Shown: piece after piece, positions 8,418 to 17,180 of the stretch
Layout: each line of letters opens with the position of its first letter
Numbering within the stretch: the first letter of the stretch is position 1
From: Paenibacillus_AB hodogayensis
Lineage (GTDB): Bacteria; Bacillota; Bacilli; Paenibacillales; NBRC-103111
Assembly (NCBI RefSeq): GCF_039536325.1
Contig: NZ_BAAAYO010000021.1
Coordinates: 434,001-498,000, forward strand
Length of the DNA: 64,000 nucleotides
Direction: 5' to 3'
Translations under genes and position numbers: made by a program
The notes under the pieces: generated by a model
What the model was told of the DNA's origin: nothing
The model's input: the letters and a program-made list of their open reading frames with translations, nothing else
Database searches by the model: none

Positions 8418-8725
8418 CGAACGAAGCTGTCTTAAGCTGCGAAGTAGCACGCAAGGAATCGGCTGCGGCCGAGGCCGTCTTCGTCTCTTATGCGGTTCCT
8501 TATCGGGAAGGGATGACTGTTCTCGATCTGATGCGCTACATCGCTGACGAGCTGGACGGGTCCTTCGCTTTTTACGATCATGCTTGCAAAAGAGGATTTT
8601 GCGGTAGCTGCCTGGTGAAAGTCAACGGAACAAACAGTCTCAGCTGCAGGCATCTGGCGCCGGACGGGCCGCTGCGCCTCGAACCAGCTTTGAAAACGAC
8701 GAAAGATTTTTGGCCAGCCGACTGA
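8414..8725 (+). CDS. Small 2Fe-2S ferredoxin-like protein (SdhB/FrdB N-terminal domain only)
   Basis: A 103-residue protein with the cysteine pattern C58-x4-C63-x2-C66-x11-C78 inside HACKRGFCGSCLVKVNG, which binds a 2Fe-2S cluster as in the N-terminal domain of succinate dehydrogenase iron-sulfur subunits. The C-terminal domain with the 4Fe-4S and 3Fe-4S clusters is absent, so it is less than half the usual length. ATG 8414 overlaps the flavoprotein stop. It probably passes electrons to or from that flavoprotein. The acceptor is not evident. Confidence 0.85.
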   Translation: MTNEAVLSCEVARKESAAAEAVFVSYAVPYREGMTVLDLMRYIADELDGSFAFYDHACKRGFCGSCLVKVNGTNSLSCRHLAPDGPLRLEPALKTTKDFWPAD

Positions 8726-8755
8726 TGATGGCCAAGAGAGAAGGAGCATGCAACC

Positions 8756-9922
8756 ATGACTACGATATCGATGACCTTCAGAAAGCAAGCCGCATCGCTT
8801 CAGCCACAATTAGTCGCGATGCGTCGGGAGCTTCATCGGTTCCCCGAACTGTCGAACGAAGAATACGAGACGACATCCCGAATCCGGGCTTGGCTGACCG
8901 AAGCGGGCATACGGCTGCTGGACCTGAACTTGCCGACCGGCGTTTTGGCCGAAGTGAAGGGCGCGCGGCCGGGTCCGACTATTTTGCTACGGGCGGATAT
9001 AGACGCGCTGCCGGTGAACGAGGAGACGGGGTTACCGTTCGCTTCCGAACAACCGGGGAAGATGCACGCGTGCGGGCACGATTTCCATACGGTATCGATG
9101 ATCGGAGCGGCGAAGTTGCTTCAGGAGCATGCCGACGAACTGGACGGAACGGTGCGCATCTTGTTCCAGCCGGCCGAAGAGCTGGCTATCGGCGCGCGTG
9201 CGGCGATCGAGGCGCGCGTCCTGGAAGGAGTGGCGGCCGTATTCGGCATGCATAACAAGCCGGAGCTGCCTGTCGGTACGGTCGGAATCCGCATGGGGCC
9301 GCTGATGGCTTCGGTCGACCGCTTCGAGATCGAAGTCCTCGGCAAAGGAGGCCATGCCGGTATTCCCGATGCCGCCATCGATCCGATCGTGATCTGCAGC
9401 GCCATCGTGGGAGCGCTTCAAACGCTGGTAAGCCGGAACGTCAGCCCGCATCATTCGGCGGTAGTGAGCGTGTGTAAGCTGCAGTCCGGTTCGACCTGGA
9501 ACGTCATTCCGGATTCAGGTGTTCTGGAAGGAACCGTGAGGACGTTTCAGCCCGAAGCGAGGAGAGCGATTCCGGAACGCATGAAGCGGATCGTCGAGAG
9601 TGTCGCCGATGGGTACGGGGCGCAAGCGAGGTTGACCTGGACATCGATGCTGCCTGCAGTGAACAACGACGAACGAATGGCCGAGATCATGCAGGTGACC
9701 GCGACTGCGCAGGGTCTCCATATCGTGGAAGCCGTTCCGACGATGGGTGGCGAGGACTTCGCCCTTTACCAGGAACGCGTGCCGGGCTGTTTCGTCTGGA
9801 TGGGGACCGGTGGTACGGAGCAATGGCACCATCCGAAATTTACGCTGAACGAGGACGCCTTAGCGATCGGCGCGTCGTTCTTCGCCGAAGCGGCCGTCCA
9901 AGCGCTGAAATCGGTTCGATGA
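8756..9922 (+). CDS. M20D-family amidohydrolase/peptidase
   Basis: A 388-residue metal-dependent amidohydrolase of the hippuricase/N-acyl-amino-acid hydrolase group. The metal motif MHACGHDFHT begins at residue 103 and the catalytic pair is PAEE (Glu141, Glu142). The dimerisation domain carries GGHAGIPDAAIDP, and the last metal ligands are in MGGEDFALYQ and HHPKF. All key residues are present. Such enzymes split an N-acyl amino acid or a related amide. The gene has a GAAGGAGC ribosome site and lies 30 bases after the 2Fe-2S gene, so it likely belongs to the same transcript. A second, unrelated deacylase lies at 11455. Confidence 0.9.
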   Translation: MTTISMTFRKQAASLQPQLVAMRRELHRFPELSNEEYETTSRIRAWLTEAGIRLLDLNLPTGVLAEVKGARPGPTILLRADIDALPVNEETGLPFASEQPGKMHACGHDFHTVSMIGAAKLLQEHADELDGTVRILFQPAEELAIGARAAIEARVLEGVAAVFGMHNKPELPVGTVGIRMGPLMASVDRFEIEVLGKGGHAGIPDAAIDPIVICSAIVGALQTLVSRNVSPHHSAVVSVCKLQSGSTWNVIPDSGVLEGTVRTFQPEARRAIPERMKRIVESVADGYGAQARLTWTSMLPAVNNDERMAEIMQVTATAQGLHIVEAVPTMGGEDFALYQERVPGCFVWMGTGGTEQWHHPKFTLNEDALAIGASFFAEAAVQALKSVR

Positions 9923-10078
9923 GCGACGGTTCGTTGACATGGGAACAAGTATGCGGATGCGGCAAGGAACCTTCCCGACGCATGGAAACGATTGCCGGAC
10001 AAGCTTGCCCGGCTTGAACGAATACAGAACTTATCGCATTTTATTCCCGACATCCGACATCTAGAGGAGGACAACAAC

Positions 10079-11458
10079 ATGCCGTCACATGTTATCGATA
10101 TGATCATGCTTCAGAACAATTTCGGTACGGCGGAGATGCGCAAAGTCTGGGCGGACGAGAGCCGGCTCCAGAAGCACCTAGACGTCGAAGCGGCGCTAGC
10201 GCTTGCGGAAGCGGAGTTGGGCCTCGTGCCGCCCGAAGCGGCGGAAACGATCGCCGCCAAGGCAAAGGTTGAGCTGATGAATATTGAGGAGATCGCCCAG
10301 GAAGTGTTTAAGGTCAAGCATTCCTTGATGCCGACGCTCAAAGCGTTGCAAAAGCTGTGCGGGCCCGAACACGGGGAGTGGGTGCACTTCGGCGCGACAA
10401 CGCAGGATATCGTCGATACGGGAATGATGCTTCAATTGCAAGAAGCTCACCGCATCATCGTGAGGGATCTTCGCGCAGTTGCCCGCGAGCTGGCCAAGCT
10501 GGCGCGCGAGCACCGGGCGACGCCGATAGCGGGACGCTCTCATGGCATGCAAGGGCTCCCGACGACTTTCGGCTTTAAGGTCGCCGTCATGCTCGACGAA
10601 GTCGTCCGCCACCTAGAGCGGCTGCGCGAAGCGGAGCACCGGGTGTTCACCGGCGTGCTCAGCGGCGGCGTGGGCACACACGCTTCCTTCGGGCCGCTTG
10701 GGCCGGAGGTAGAGCGCAGGGCAATGGAACGGCTGGGGCTGCAGGCTCCGCACATCTGCTGGCATTCGTCCCGCGACCGGTCGGCGGAGTACGCCGGCGT
10801 GCTCGGGATGATCAGCGGCACGCTTGGCAAACTGGGCAACGAGTTTTACAATCTGATGCGCACCGAGATCGACGAGGTCGAAGAGCCGTTTACTTCCGGG
10901 AAAATTGGCTCCACGACGATGCCGCATAAACGGAATCCGGCCGCACTGGAAGGAATGGCGAGTTTGACCAAGCCGATCCGCTACAACGTCGCCCTCGTCC
11001 AGGAATCGATGATCGTCGAGCATGAGCGCGACGCGATGAGCTGGCGTGGCGAATGGATCGCACTTCCGGAAAGCTGTATTTATCTTGCGTCCCAATTGGC
11101 TTCCGCCAAAGCAATCCTCAAGGGCCTCGTCGTCAAACCGGACCACATGCTTCGCAACCTGAACTTGCTCGGCGGCTTGCTGCTCTCGGAGCGCGTCATG
11201 TTCGTGCTGGCGAAGCCGATGGGCAAGCAAACGGCACACGAGATCGTCTATGAATTGTGTATGAAGAGCGTGGAAGAAGGGATTCCTTTCCGCGAGGCGC
11301 TGATGGCCGACGAGCGGATTCGCGAAGCGGTCAACTTAGAAGAGCTGGAAAACCTGATGGATCCGGCGACATATCTCGGCTCGGCCCCGGAAACCGTCGA
11401 TCGGGTACTGGCCGCAGCCGAAACGGCGGGCTGGCTGCGAGAGGAGGAAGCGGAATGA
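10079..11458 (+). CDS. Adenylosuccinate-lyase-like protein (aspartase/fumarase superfamily)
   Basis: A 459-residue lyase. The superfamily signature GSTTMPHKRNPAALEG, whose Ser-containing loop supplies the catalytic base, lies near residue 278. The HFGATTQDIVDT segment lies near residue 103 and a catalytic region with SHGMQGLPTTFGF near 155. ATG 10079 is chosen over the longer in-frame start because GAGGAGG lies 8 bases before it. Members eliminate fumarate from N- or O-linked succinyl groups, or cycloisomerise carboxymuconate. In this catabolic setting, far from purine genes, removal of fumarate from an N-succinyl-type substrate is more likely than a role in AMP synthesis, but this is inference. 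Its stop overlaps the next start. Confidence 0.85.
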   Translation: MPSHVIDMIMLQNNFGTAEMRKVWADESRLQKHLDVEAALALAEAELGLVPPEAAETIAAKAKVELMNIEEIAQEVFKVKHSLMPTLKALQKLCGPEHGEWVHFGATTQDIVDTGMMLQLQEAHRIIVRDLRAVARELAKLAREHRATPIAGRSHGMQGLPTTFGFKVAVMLDEVVRHLERLREAEHRVFTGVLSGGVGTHASFGPLGPEVERRAMERLGLQAPHICWHSSRDRSAEYAGVLGMISGTLGKLGNEFYNLMRTEIDEVEEPFTSGKIGSTTMPHKRNPAALEGMASLTKPIRYNVALVQESMIVEHERDAMSWRGEWIALPESCIYLASQLASAKAILKGLVVKPDHMLRNLNLLGGLLLSERVMFVLAKPMGKQTAHEIVYELCMKSVEEGIPFREALMADERIREAVNLEELENLMDPATYLGSAPETVDRVLAAAETAGWLREEEAE

Positions 11459-12492
11459 GCAAGCGGATCCTATCTTGGGGGAAGCTGCAGGCCGCTCCCG
11501 GAGAGTACGCCGCCGGAAACGTAAAGGTAGCGGAGCTGTCCCACCGCGGAGCCGTCGAAATGCCTGTTCTGATCGTCAACGGCGAGAGACCGGGACCTTG
11601 TCTCTGGTTGAACGGAGCGATCCACGGGGACGAGTTGAACGGTCCAATGGCTATTCGCGGCTTGCTCCCAAAGCTGGACCCTAGAAAGCTGGCGGGTGCG
11701 ATCGTAGCTACGCCGATCTCCAATCCGCTCGCTTTCCAAGCAAGGCAGAAAAATACGCCGCAAGATGGTCTGGACATGGACATGCAGTTTCCTGGGAATC
11801 CAATGGGAACGCTCTCCGAGCGGCTCGCGCACCTATTGTTCGAGAAGATCCGGAGCACTGCGACGCATCTGATCGATTTTCATACGCTCGGCACGCCTTA
11901 CGACGCGCTGCCTTACACGGTATTCAAGCGTCTGCCGGCCGCTTCGGCGGACGTTTGCGAGCAGGCGGAACAGATGGCTCGAACGTTCGGCGGAACGGCC
12001 CATTGCCGCGTCGATTTGGGCGGCAGTGTGAGCGAATTGCCGGGCAATGTGGCCGGGTTCCTCGACGTGCAGTGCCTGAAGCACGGCATCCCGGCCTTTA
12101 TGTCCGAGCTTGGTTCGGGCGGCCGGATTCAGCCGGAGATGGTCGCCCTGGGGGAAAGAGGCATTCTTGCAGTTATGCATGACCTGGGAATGTGGCCGGA
12201 AGCGCCCGAAGCTTGGAAAGGCTACTCCGCGGCCAAGCCGCCTACGATTACGAAGCGCCGGTTTCTCTACGCAGACCGGGGAGGCCTTGCTGTAGACGTC
12301 GCCCCGAGCGGCTCTGTCGTGAAGCCGGGGGAGAGGATCTGCAGCATCGTCGATATGTTTGGCACCGTGCAGGAGATTTTCGCCGAACAGATGACTTATA
12401 TGATCGCTGCCAGAAGTAACCCTCCCGTAGACACCGGAGACCGGGTAGCTTTTGTGGGCATCGAATGGGAGGAGGAAGAACGACTTGGCTGA
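11455..12492 (+). CDS. Succinylglutamate desuccinylase/aspartoacylase family deacylase (AstE/DoeB-like)
   Basis: A 345-residue M14-type zinc deacylase. His57 and Glu60 lie in IHGDELNG and a further zinc His is at about 143 (LIDFHTLG). The C-terminal beta domain carries the ADRGGLAVDVAPSGSVVKPG segment typical of DoeB-like members. The family removes acyl groups (succinyl, acetyl) from amino-acid amines. ATG 11455 overlaps the stop of the lyase gene (ATGA), so the two are probably translationally coupled. DoeB acts in ectoine breakdown, but no DoeA or other ectoine gene is here, so the substrate is open. Confidence 0.85.
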   Translation: MSKRILSWGKLQAAPGEYAAGNVKVAELSHRGAVEMPVLIVNGERPGPCLWLNGAIHGDELNGPMAIRGLLPKLDPRKLAGAIVATPISNPLAFQARQKNTPQDGLDMDMQFPGNPMGTLSERLAHLLFEKIRSTATHLIDFHTLGTPYDALPYTVFKRLPAASADVCEQAEQMARTFGGTAHCRVDLGGSVSELPGNVAGFLDVQCLKHGIPAFMSELGSGGRIQPEMVALGERGILAVMHDLGMWPEAPEAWKGYSAAKPPTITKRRFLYADRGGLAVDVAPSGSVVKPGERICSIVDMFGTVQEIFAEQMTYMIAARSNPPVDTGDRVAFVGIEWEEEERLG

Positions 12493-12997
12493 TTTTCGTC
12501 AAGCAACCCTAGAGGACGCCCCGGCTCTGCTCGATTTGTCGCTGCGCGCTTACGCGCCGATCCGCGAGCTCGGCATCCACTTCGCAGCTGCGACGGCCGA
12601 TCTGGCCTTGGTGGAGAAGAACGTCCGGGAAAATATGTGCTTCCTAATGGAAGAAGAAGGCAAGATTATCTCCACGATCTCGGCGAGAATGCCGTGGGGG
12701 CCGTCTCCAGGCCCTTATGGCGTCCCCCATCTGTGGTGGTTCGCCAGCGATCCCGACACGGGACGAAGTGGCATTGGCCGCGAAATGATTACATGGGCCG
12801 AAGATGCGATGATCCGGGATACGCTCAAATCCCCGGCCGTCTCGCTCGGAACGGCGGACCGCCATCCCTGGCTGATCGATATGTACAAACGGCGCGGTTA
12901 CGAAATCCAAGGCTCCAACAATTTAGGCAAAGGACATTTGACTGTCTATATGAAAAAAATACTGATTCCGGATATGCCGGGGCAAGGAGGACATTGA
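12485..12997 (+). CDS. GNAT family N-acetyltransferase
   Basis: A 170-residue acyltransferase with a GNAT layout: an N-terminal FRQATLEDAPALLDL strand-helix and a central acetyl-CoA binding region around RSGIGREMITWAEDA near residue 97. The later WLIDMYKRRGYEIQG strand is the family's usual end (YxkrGF). TTG 12485 is taken as start because GGGAGGAGG lies upstream and the protein then begins MADFRQA; it overlaps the preceding stop by 8 bases. It could acylate an intermediate or protect the cell from an amine. The substrate is unknown. Confidence 0.8.
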   Translation: MADFRQATLEDAPALLDLSLRAYAPIRELGIHFAAATADLALVEKNVRENMCFLMEEEGKIISTISARMPWGPSPGPYGVPHLWWFASDPDTGRSGIGREMITWAEDAMIRDTLKSPAVSLGTADRHPWLIDMYKRRGYEIQGSNNLGKGHLTVYMKKILIPDMPGQGGH

Positions 12998-13827
12998 TGG
13001 ATCGCTTTACCGTCGACGGGTTGCCCGCATTCGAGGCGCTGCGGAGCCCCGTCATTGATCAGATCGTACGCCATTCGTCCGTCCGCAGCTTCGATCCGGG
13101 TCGCGCGCTTCCCGAAGGGCTTGTCGAGACGATGGCTGCCGCGGCGCAAAGCGCGCCGACATCATCCAATTTCCAATCGTGGAGCGTCGTTGTCATCCGC
13201 GATCCCGAGCGGAAAAGCAAGCTGCAAGAGCTGTGCGACAATCAAGCCTTTATCGGTCAGGCGCCCTTGTTCCTCGTTTTCTGCGCGGATTCGAGCCGCC
13301 ATCGGTATGTAACCGAGAAGCAAGGGTATCGTTTCGGTTCCGACTACCTGGAGCTGCTGCTCGTCTCCGTCATTGACAGCGCTCTGGCGGCCCAGAACGC
13401 AGCGCTCGCCGCGGAAAGCCTCGGTCTGGGATGCTGCATGGTCGGCGCGATCCGCAACCGGGCTCGAGAAGTTGCGGAGCTGCTCGACCTGCCGAGAGGC
13501 GTGTTCGCGACGGCGGGTTTGGCGGTAGGCTATCCTTCCCGACCGGTCAGTGTGAAACCGCGCTTGCCTCAATCGGTCGTCGTGCATGAAGAATCATATT
13601 CGACCGAAAACATGAAACGAGGCATCGCTGAGTACGATGAGCGAATGGCGCGATCGGATATTTATATTGGGCGCAGGGTTCGCATTCCCGGCGTGACCCC
13701 GGAACCCGAGGAGGATACGGGAGATTACGGATGGGTGGAGCATACGGCGCGGCGGATGGCGCGTGGCAACGATTTTCGTCGCGGGCTGGCGCTTTTCCTT
13801 CGAGAACACGGATTCGTAATGGAATAA
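12997..13827 (+). CDS. NfsA-type nitroreductase/flavin oxidoreductase
   Basis: A 276-residue FMN oxidoreductase. The N-terminus has the family's HSSVRSFDPGRALPEG with the FMN-binding Arg-Ser-x-Arg-like pattern, then AAAQSAPTSSNFQSWSVVVI, and QAFIGQAPLFLVFCAD near residue 90. AAESLGLGCCMVGAIR near 145 is also typical of NfsA/Frp proteins. ATG 12997 overlaps the previous stop (TGATG), so translation is coupled. Members reduce nitro compounds, quinones or flavins with NAD(P)H. Its presence within a catabolic operon suggests a reductive step or flavin supply, but no substrate can be read from the sequence. Confidence 0.85.
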   Translation: MDRFTVDGLPAFEALRSPVIDQIVRHSSVRSFDPGRALPEGLVETMAAAAQSAPTSSNFQSWSVVVIRDPERKSKLQELCDNQAFIGQAPLFLVFCADSSRHRYVTEKQGYRFGSDYLELLLVSVIDSALAAQNAALAAESLGLGCCMVGAIRNRAREVAELLDLPRGVFATAGLAVGYPSRPVSVKPRLPQSVVVHEESYSTENMKRGIAEYDERMARSDIYIGRRVRIPGVTPEPEEDTGDYGWVEHTARRMARGNDFRRGLALFLREHGFVME

Positions 13828-13881
13828 TAGTTTCCCGGATACGTTCATAACTGACATCGCATACAGGAAGGAGCCGGTATC

Positions 13882-15549
13882 ATGAGCACCGTCTTGGGAA
13901 GAGACTTGCTGTTTCAACTGCTCCAACATTACGGAGTGTCGCATGCGTTCGGAAATCCCGGCACGTCCGAACTGCCCTTCATCGACGGATTCCCGAAATA
14001 TCCGGGGATCGAGTACGTTACCGCGCTGCACGAAGCGAATGCGGTCGGCATGGCCATGGGCTACGCCAGACAGACGGGCAAGCCCGGGGTCGTCATCCTC
14101 CACGTCGCACCCGGCTTGGCGAATGGTATGGGCAACTTGTATAACGCGTTTCGGGCCGGCATTCCGCTTGTGGTGATCGCAGGTCAGCATCATACCCGCA
14201 TACTGATCGAAGAGCCGATTTTGGCAGGGGACCATGTCGGCCTCGTGCGCAGCATGACCAAGTGGGCGCACGAGGTACGGCACGCTGAAGAGCTTCCGAT
14301 CGCACTACATCGCGCCTTCAAAGTGGCTCTGACGCCGCCACACGGCCCGGTCTTCCTGTCAATCCCGTACGATGTCTCTCTGGCGCCGGCGACGATCGAC
14401 CGGATGGCTCCGTCGACGAAGGTCGCCTCCGGTTTCGTCGCGGAGCAGGCCGTTCTCGAAGAAATCACTCAAGCTCTCCTGACCGCAAAACGGCCGCTTA
14501 TCGTGGCTGGCGATGGCGTCGGAGATGCCGGTGCCCACGAAGAAGTGGTGCGTCTTGCAGAACTTCTGGGTATCGGCGTGATCGCCGAGGGTATGCCAAC
14601 GCGGCAAAACGCGGACAATCGTCATCCCCTTTTCCTAGGAACCCTTCCTCTTAACGCCAAGCAAATTCGGCAATCGCTTAGCGGAAGCGATCTACTCTTT
14701 TATATCGGCGTTAGCGCCCAGGCGCCTGTGACGCTCTACGATAACGGCGGAAGCTTGGTCTCGCCGGGTACGGAGATGGCTTACCTAAGCGACGATCCGT
14801 GGGAGATCGGCAAAAACGTCATCGGCGGCATCGGCGCTTGGGGAGAGCTGAAGGCGAGTCTAGAGGCGTTAATCGCTATCGTAAAAAGAAGTTCCGGTCC
14901 ATACCGGCAAACGATTGAGGAAAGGCACAAGAAGGTGGAGGCGCTGGCGGGGGCAAGGCGTGAGAGACTGGACACCGCGTTGATCGCTGATCGCGGTACC
15001 GGACAAATCTCCGCGAAGCTCGTTGCGGCGGAGCTGGCGAAGCTTCTGCCACAGGACGGCAAGTTCACGATCGTGAACGAGGCGGTTTCGGGCTCATCCG
15101 CTTTCTCGGATTACGTTCCTCTCTGGGAACCTAAACAATATACAGCCGGTAAGGGTGGCGGACTGGGTCACGGAGCCGCCCAAGCGGTCGGCGCGGCAAT
15201 CGCCGAACCGGATCGGATTGTCGTGAATGTGTCGGGAGACGGCACTTTCCTATATTACCCGCAAATTTTGTACAGCGCCGTAAACAGCAAAGCTCGCGTA
15301 TTGTTCATCATCGTGAACAACCGTGCTTACCATGTGCTGAAGACGGGGATGCAGGCGATGGGCGCTCCGCTCGGTGCCGATTTCCTAGAATGTCTGGATT
15401 TGAACGGTCCCGCGAATCTGGTCAAGATCGCGGAAGCTTTCGGCGTGACTGCGGAGAGAGTGACAAAGCCCGACGAGCTGGCCGATGCCTTGCGTAGGGG
15501 GCTGGAGGCGCCGGGACCGTATGTACTGGACGTAGCGGTGAAGACCTGA
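13882..15549 (+). CDS. Thiamine-diphosphate enzyme, benzoylformate-decarboxylase-like
   Basis: A 555-residue TPP enzyme with all three domains. The N-terminus carries FGNPGTSELPF and the activating Glu51 (LHEANAVG), with an active-site His in VVILHVAPG. The cofactor-binding motif runs from GDG at 452-454 to NN some 25 residues on (VLFIIVNN). The FGNPGxxELPF start and the LHxAxG His are characteristic of benzoylformate decarboxylase rather than acetolactate synthase. It likely decarboxylates a 2-oxo acid to an aldehyde for the dehydrogenase that starts 11 bases after its stop. A 2-oxoglutarate or aromatic 2-oxo acid substrate are alternatives. Confidence 0.85.
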   Translation: MSTVLGRDLLFQLLQHYGVSHAFGNPGTSELPFIDGFPKYPGIEYVTALHEANAVGMAMGYARQTGKPGVVILHVAPGLANGMGNLYNAFRAGIPLVVIAGQHHTRILIEEPILAGDHVGLVRSMTKWAHEVRHAEELPIALHRAFKVALTPPHGPVFLSIPYDVSLAPATIDRMAPSTKVASGFVAEQAVLEEITQALLTAKRPLIVAGDGVGDAGAHEEVVRLAELLGIGVIAEGMPTRQNADNRHPLFLGTLPLNAKQIRQSLSGSDLLFYIGVSAQAPVTLYDNGGSLVSPGTEMAYLSDDPWEIGKNVIGGIGAWGELKASLEALIAIVKRSSGPYRQTIEERHKKVEALAGARRERLDTALIADRGTGQISAKLVAAELAKLLPQDGKFTIVNEAVSGSSAFSDYVPLWEPKQYTAGKGGGLGHGAAQAVGAAIAEPDRIVVNVSGDGTFLYYPQILYSAVNSKARVLFIIVNNRAYHVLKTGMQAMGAPLGADFLECLDLNGPANLVKIAEAFGVTAERVTKPDELADALRRGLEAPGPYVLDVAVKT

Positions 15550-15560
15550 AGGAGGCTGAG

Positions 15561-16982
15561 ATGAACGCGAACTTATATATCAACGGACAATGGATCGAGA
15601 CGGAGAGGCGGATCAAGGTGGAAAATCCGGCCACGCTGGAAGAGGTCGGAACGGTTGCTTATGCAGGAAAAGAAGAAGCTTTGATGGCGGTAGAGGCCGC
15701 GGAAGCGGCGCTTCCCGCTTGGAGAAGCAGAACCGCGGGCGAACGGTCGGCTCTGCTAATGAGATGGCATCAGCTCATTCTGGAAAATAAAGTAGAGATC
15801 GCCCGTATCATGACGCTGGAGCAAGGCAAGCCGCTGCAAGAAGCGGTCGGCGAAGTCCTCTATGCGAACAGCTTCGTTTCCTGGTTTGCGGAAGAAGCCA
15901 AACGCATCTACGGGCAGACGGTGCCTGCGTCCGCACCGAACAAGCGCATTCTTGTGCTGAAGCAGCCCGTCGGCGTCATCGCCGCAATCACGCCATGGAA
16001 CTTCCCGGCGGCTATGATCACCCGAAAGGTCAGTCCGGCGATCGCGGCCGGCTGCACCGTCGTCGTCAAACCCTCAGAATTGACGCCGCTCACGGCATAC
16101 AAGCTGGCCGCGCTCGCGCATGAGGCGGGTATACCGGCAGGCGTGATCAACATCGTGACCGGTAACGACCGCGAAATTGGCGAAACTTGGATGGCGGATG
16201 AGCGGGTGCGCAAAATTTCCTTCACGGGCTCAACCCGTGTCGGCAAGTTGCTGATGCGTCAAGCTGCCGACACAGTGAAGAAGGTTTCGTTCGAACTCGG
16301 CGGCCATGCACCTTTCATCGTGGCGCCAAGCGCGAATCTGGATCTGGCGGTGAAGGAGCTTATTGCCCCTAAATTCCGCAACGCCGGGCAAACGTGCATG
16401 TGCCCAAACCGAGTGTTCGTCCATGAGTCGATCCGGGACGAGTTCGTAGACCGGCTAAAGGCGGAAGTAGAGAAGCTGACAGTCGGGAACGGCATGGAGA
16501 CGGGCGTGACCATCGGTCCGCTCATCAGTCAAGCCGCTGTTGACAAGGTGAAAGAGCATCTGCGGGATGCGCTATCCAAAGGAGCGAAGCTGGTAACCCC
16601 GGAGGATTCGGTATGTGGGAAGGGGTATTTCGTCCGACCTGCGGTCCTCACGGACGTTAGCGACGACATGCTGTGCATGCAGGAGGAAACGTTCGGCCCG
16701 ATCGCACCGATTGCGACTTACCGGACGACGGAGGAAGTCATACGAAGGGCAAATTCAACTCCATACGGCTTGGCGGCATATGCGTTCACCCAAGACCTTC
16801 AAGAGGCTTTCAAGTTCTCGGAAGGCTTGGAGTACGGCATTGTCGGCTTGAACGACGGTTTGCCCGCCACAGCCCAAGCGCCGTTCGGAGGCATGAAGGA
16901 AAGCGGCATTGGCCGAGAGGGCGGACACTGGGGCATTGAGGAATTCACCGAGGTGAAATACGTTTCTCTGAACATTGGATGA
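15561..16982 (+). CDS. NAD(P)-dependent aldehyde dehydrogenase, succinate-semialdehyde type
   Basis: A 473-residue ALDH. The catalytic Cys279 lies in NAGQTCMCPNR and the general base Glu245 in FELGGHAPFIV; the 34-residue spacing equals that of GabD. NAD-binding sequence includes TPWNFPAAMI and GSTRVGKLL. The C-terminus ends with KESGIGREGGHWGIEEF. The family converts succinic semialdehyde or similar acids to dicarboxylates. Placed just after the TPP decarboxylase, it would oxidise that enzyme's aldehyde product. GGAGG lies before the ATG. It is the last gene of the cluster. Confidence 0.9.
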   Translation: MNANLYINGQWIETERRIKVENPATLEEVGTVAYAGKEEALMAVEAAEAALPAWRSRTAGERSALLMRWHQLILENKVEIARIMTLEQGKPLQEAVGEVLYANSFVSWFAEEAKRIYGQTVPASAPNKRILVLKQPVGVIAAITPWNFPAAMITRKVSPAIAAGCTVVVKPSELTPLTAYKLAALAHEAGIPAGVINIVTGNDREIGETWMADERVRKISFTGSTRVGKLLMRQAADTVKKVSFELGGHAPFIVAPSANLDLAVKELIAPKFRNAGQTCMCPNRVFVHESIRDEFVDRLKAEVEKLTVGNGMETGVTIGPLISQAAVDKVKEHLRDALSKGAKLVTPEDSVCGKGYFVRPAVLTDVSDDMLCMQEETFGPIAPIATYRTTEEVIRRANSTPYGLAAYAFTQDLQEAFKFSEGLEYGIVGLNDGLPATAQAPFGGMKESGIGREGGHWGIEEFTEVKYVSLNIG

Positions 16983-17180
16983 TAAAAAATCGGAGGCGAA
17001 CTTCTCATCGATCGCCTGCCTAGTTAACCTCCCTTTCATCAAGACTAGATCGTCCCTCTGCCACTGGTATGGTTTTAGGGGGATGATTTGGCTGTAGTTT
17101 GCTGTTTATCCGGACAATACATGGGAAGTCTGCGGATGAGAGCCGACCAGCTAAAATGGGAATAACGAAACAAAACGCGG
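16983..17180. other. Intergenic stretch before the IS630 element
   Basis: Apart from a weak GGCGA/TCGCC inverted pair just after the aldehyde dehydrogenase stop, I see no gene, strong terminator or repeat here. It may be cluster 3' DNA interrupted by the insertion. Confidence 0.4.

Noticed and set aside
10613..11239. 208-codon minus-strand frame inside the lyase gene
   Set aside because: GC-rich shadow of the coding strand; arginine- and histidine-rich without any domain pattern.
6714..12492. Ectoine or arginine-succinyl pathway
   Set aside because: The AstE/DoeB-like enzyme lacks the partners (DoeA, AstA, AstB, AstD) that define those routes.
13882..15549. Mandelate pathway gene mdlC
   Set aside because: No mandelate dehydrogenase, racemase or amidase is present, so only similarity to benzoylformate decarboxylase is claimed.
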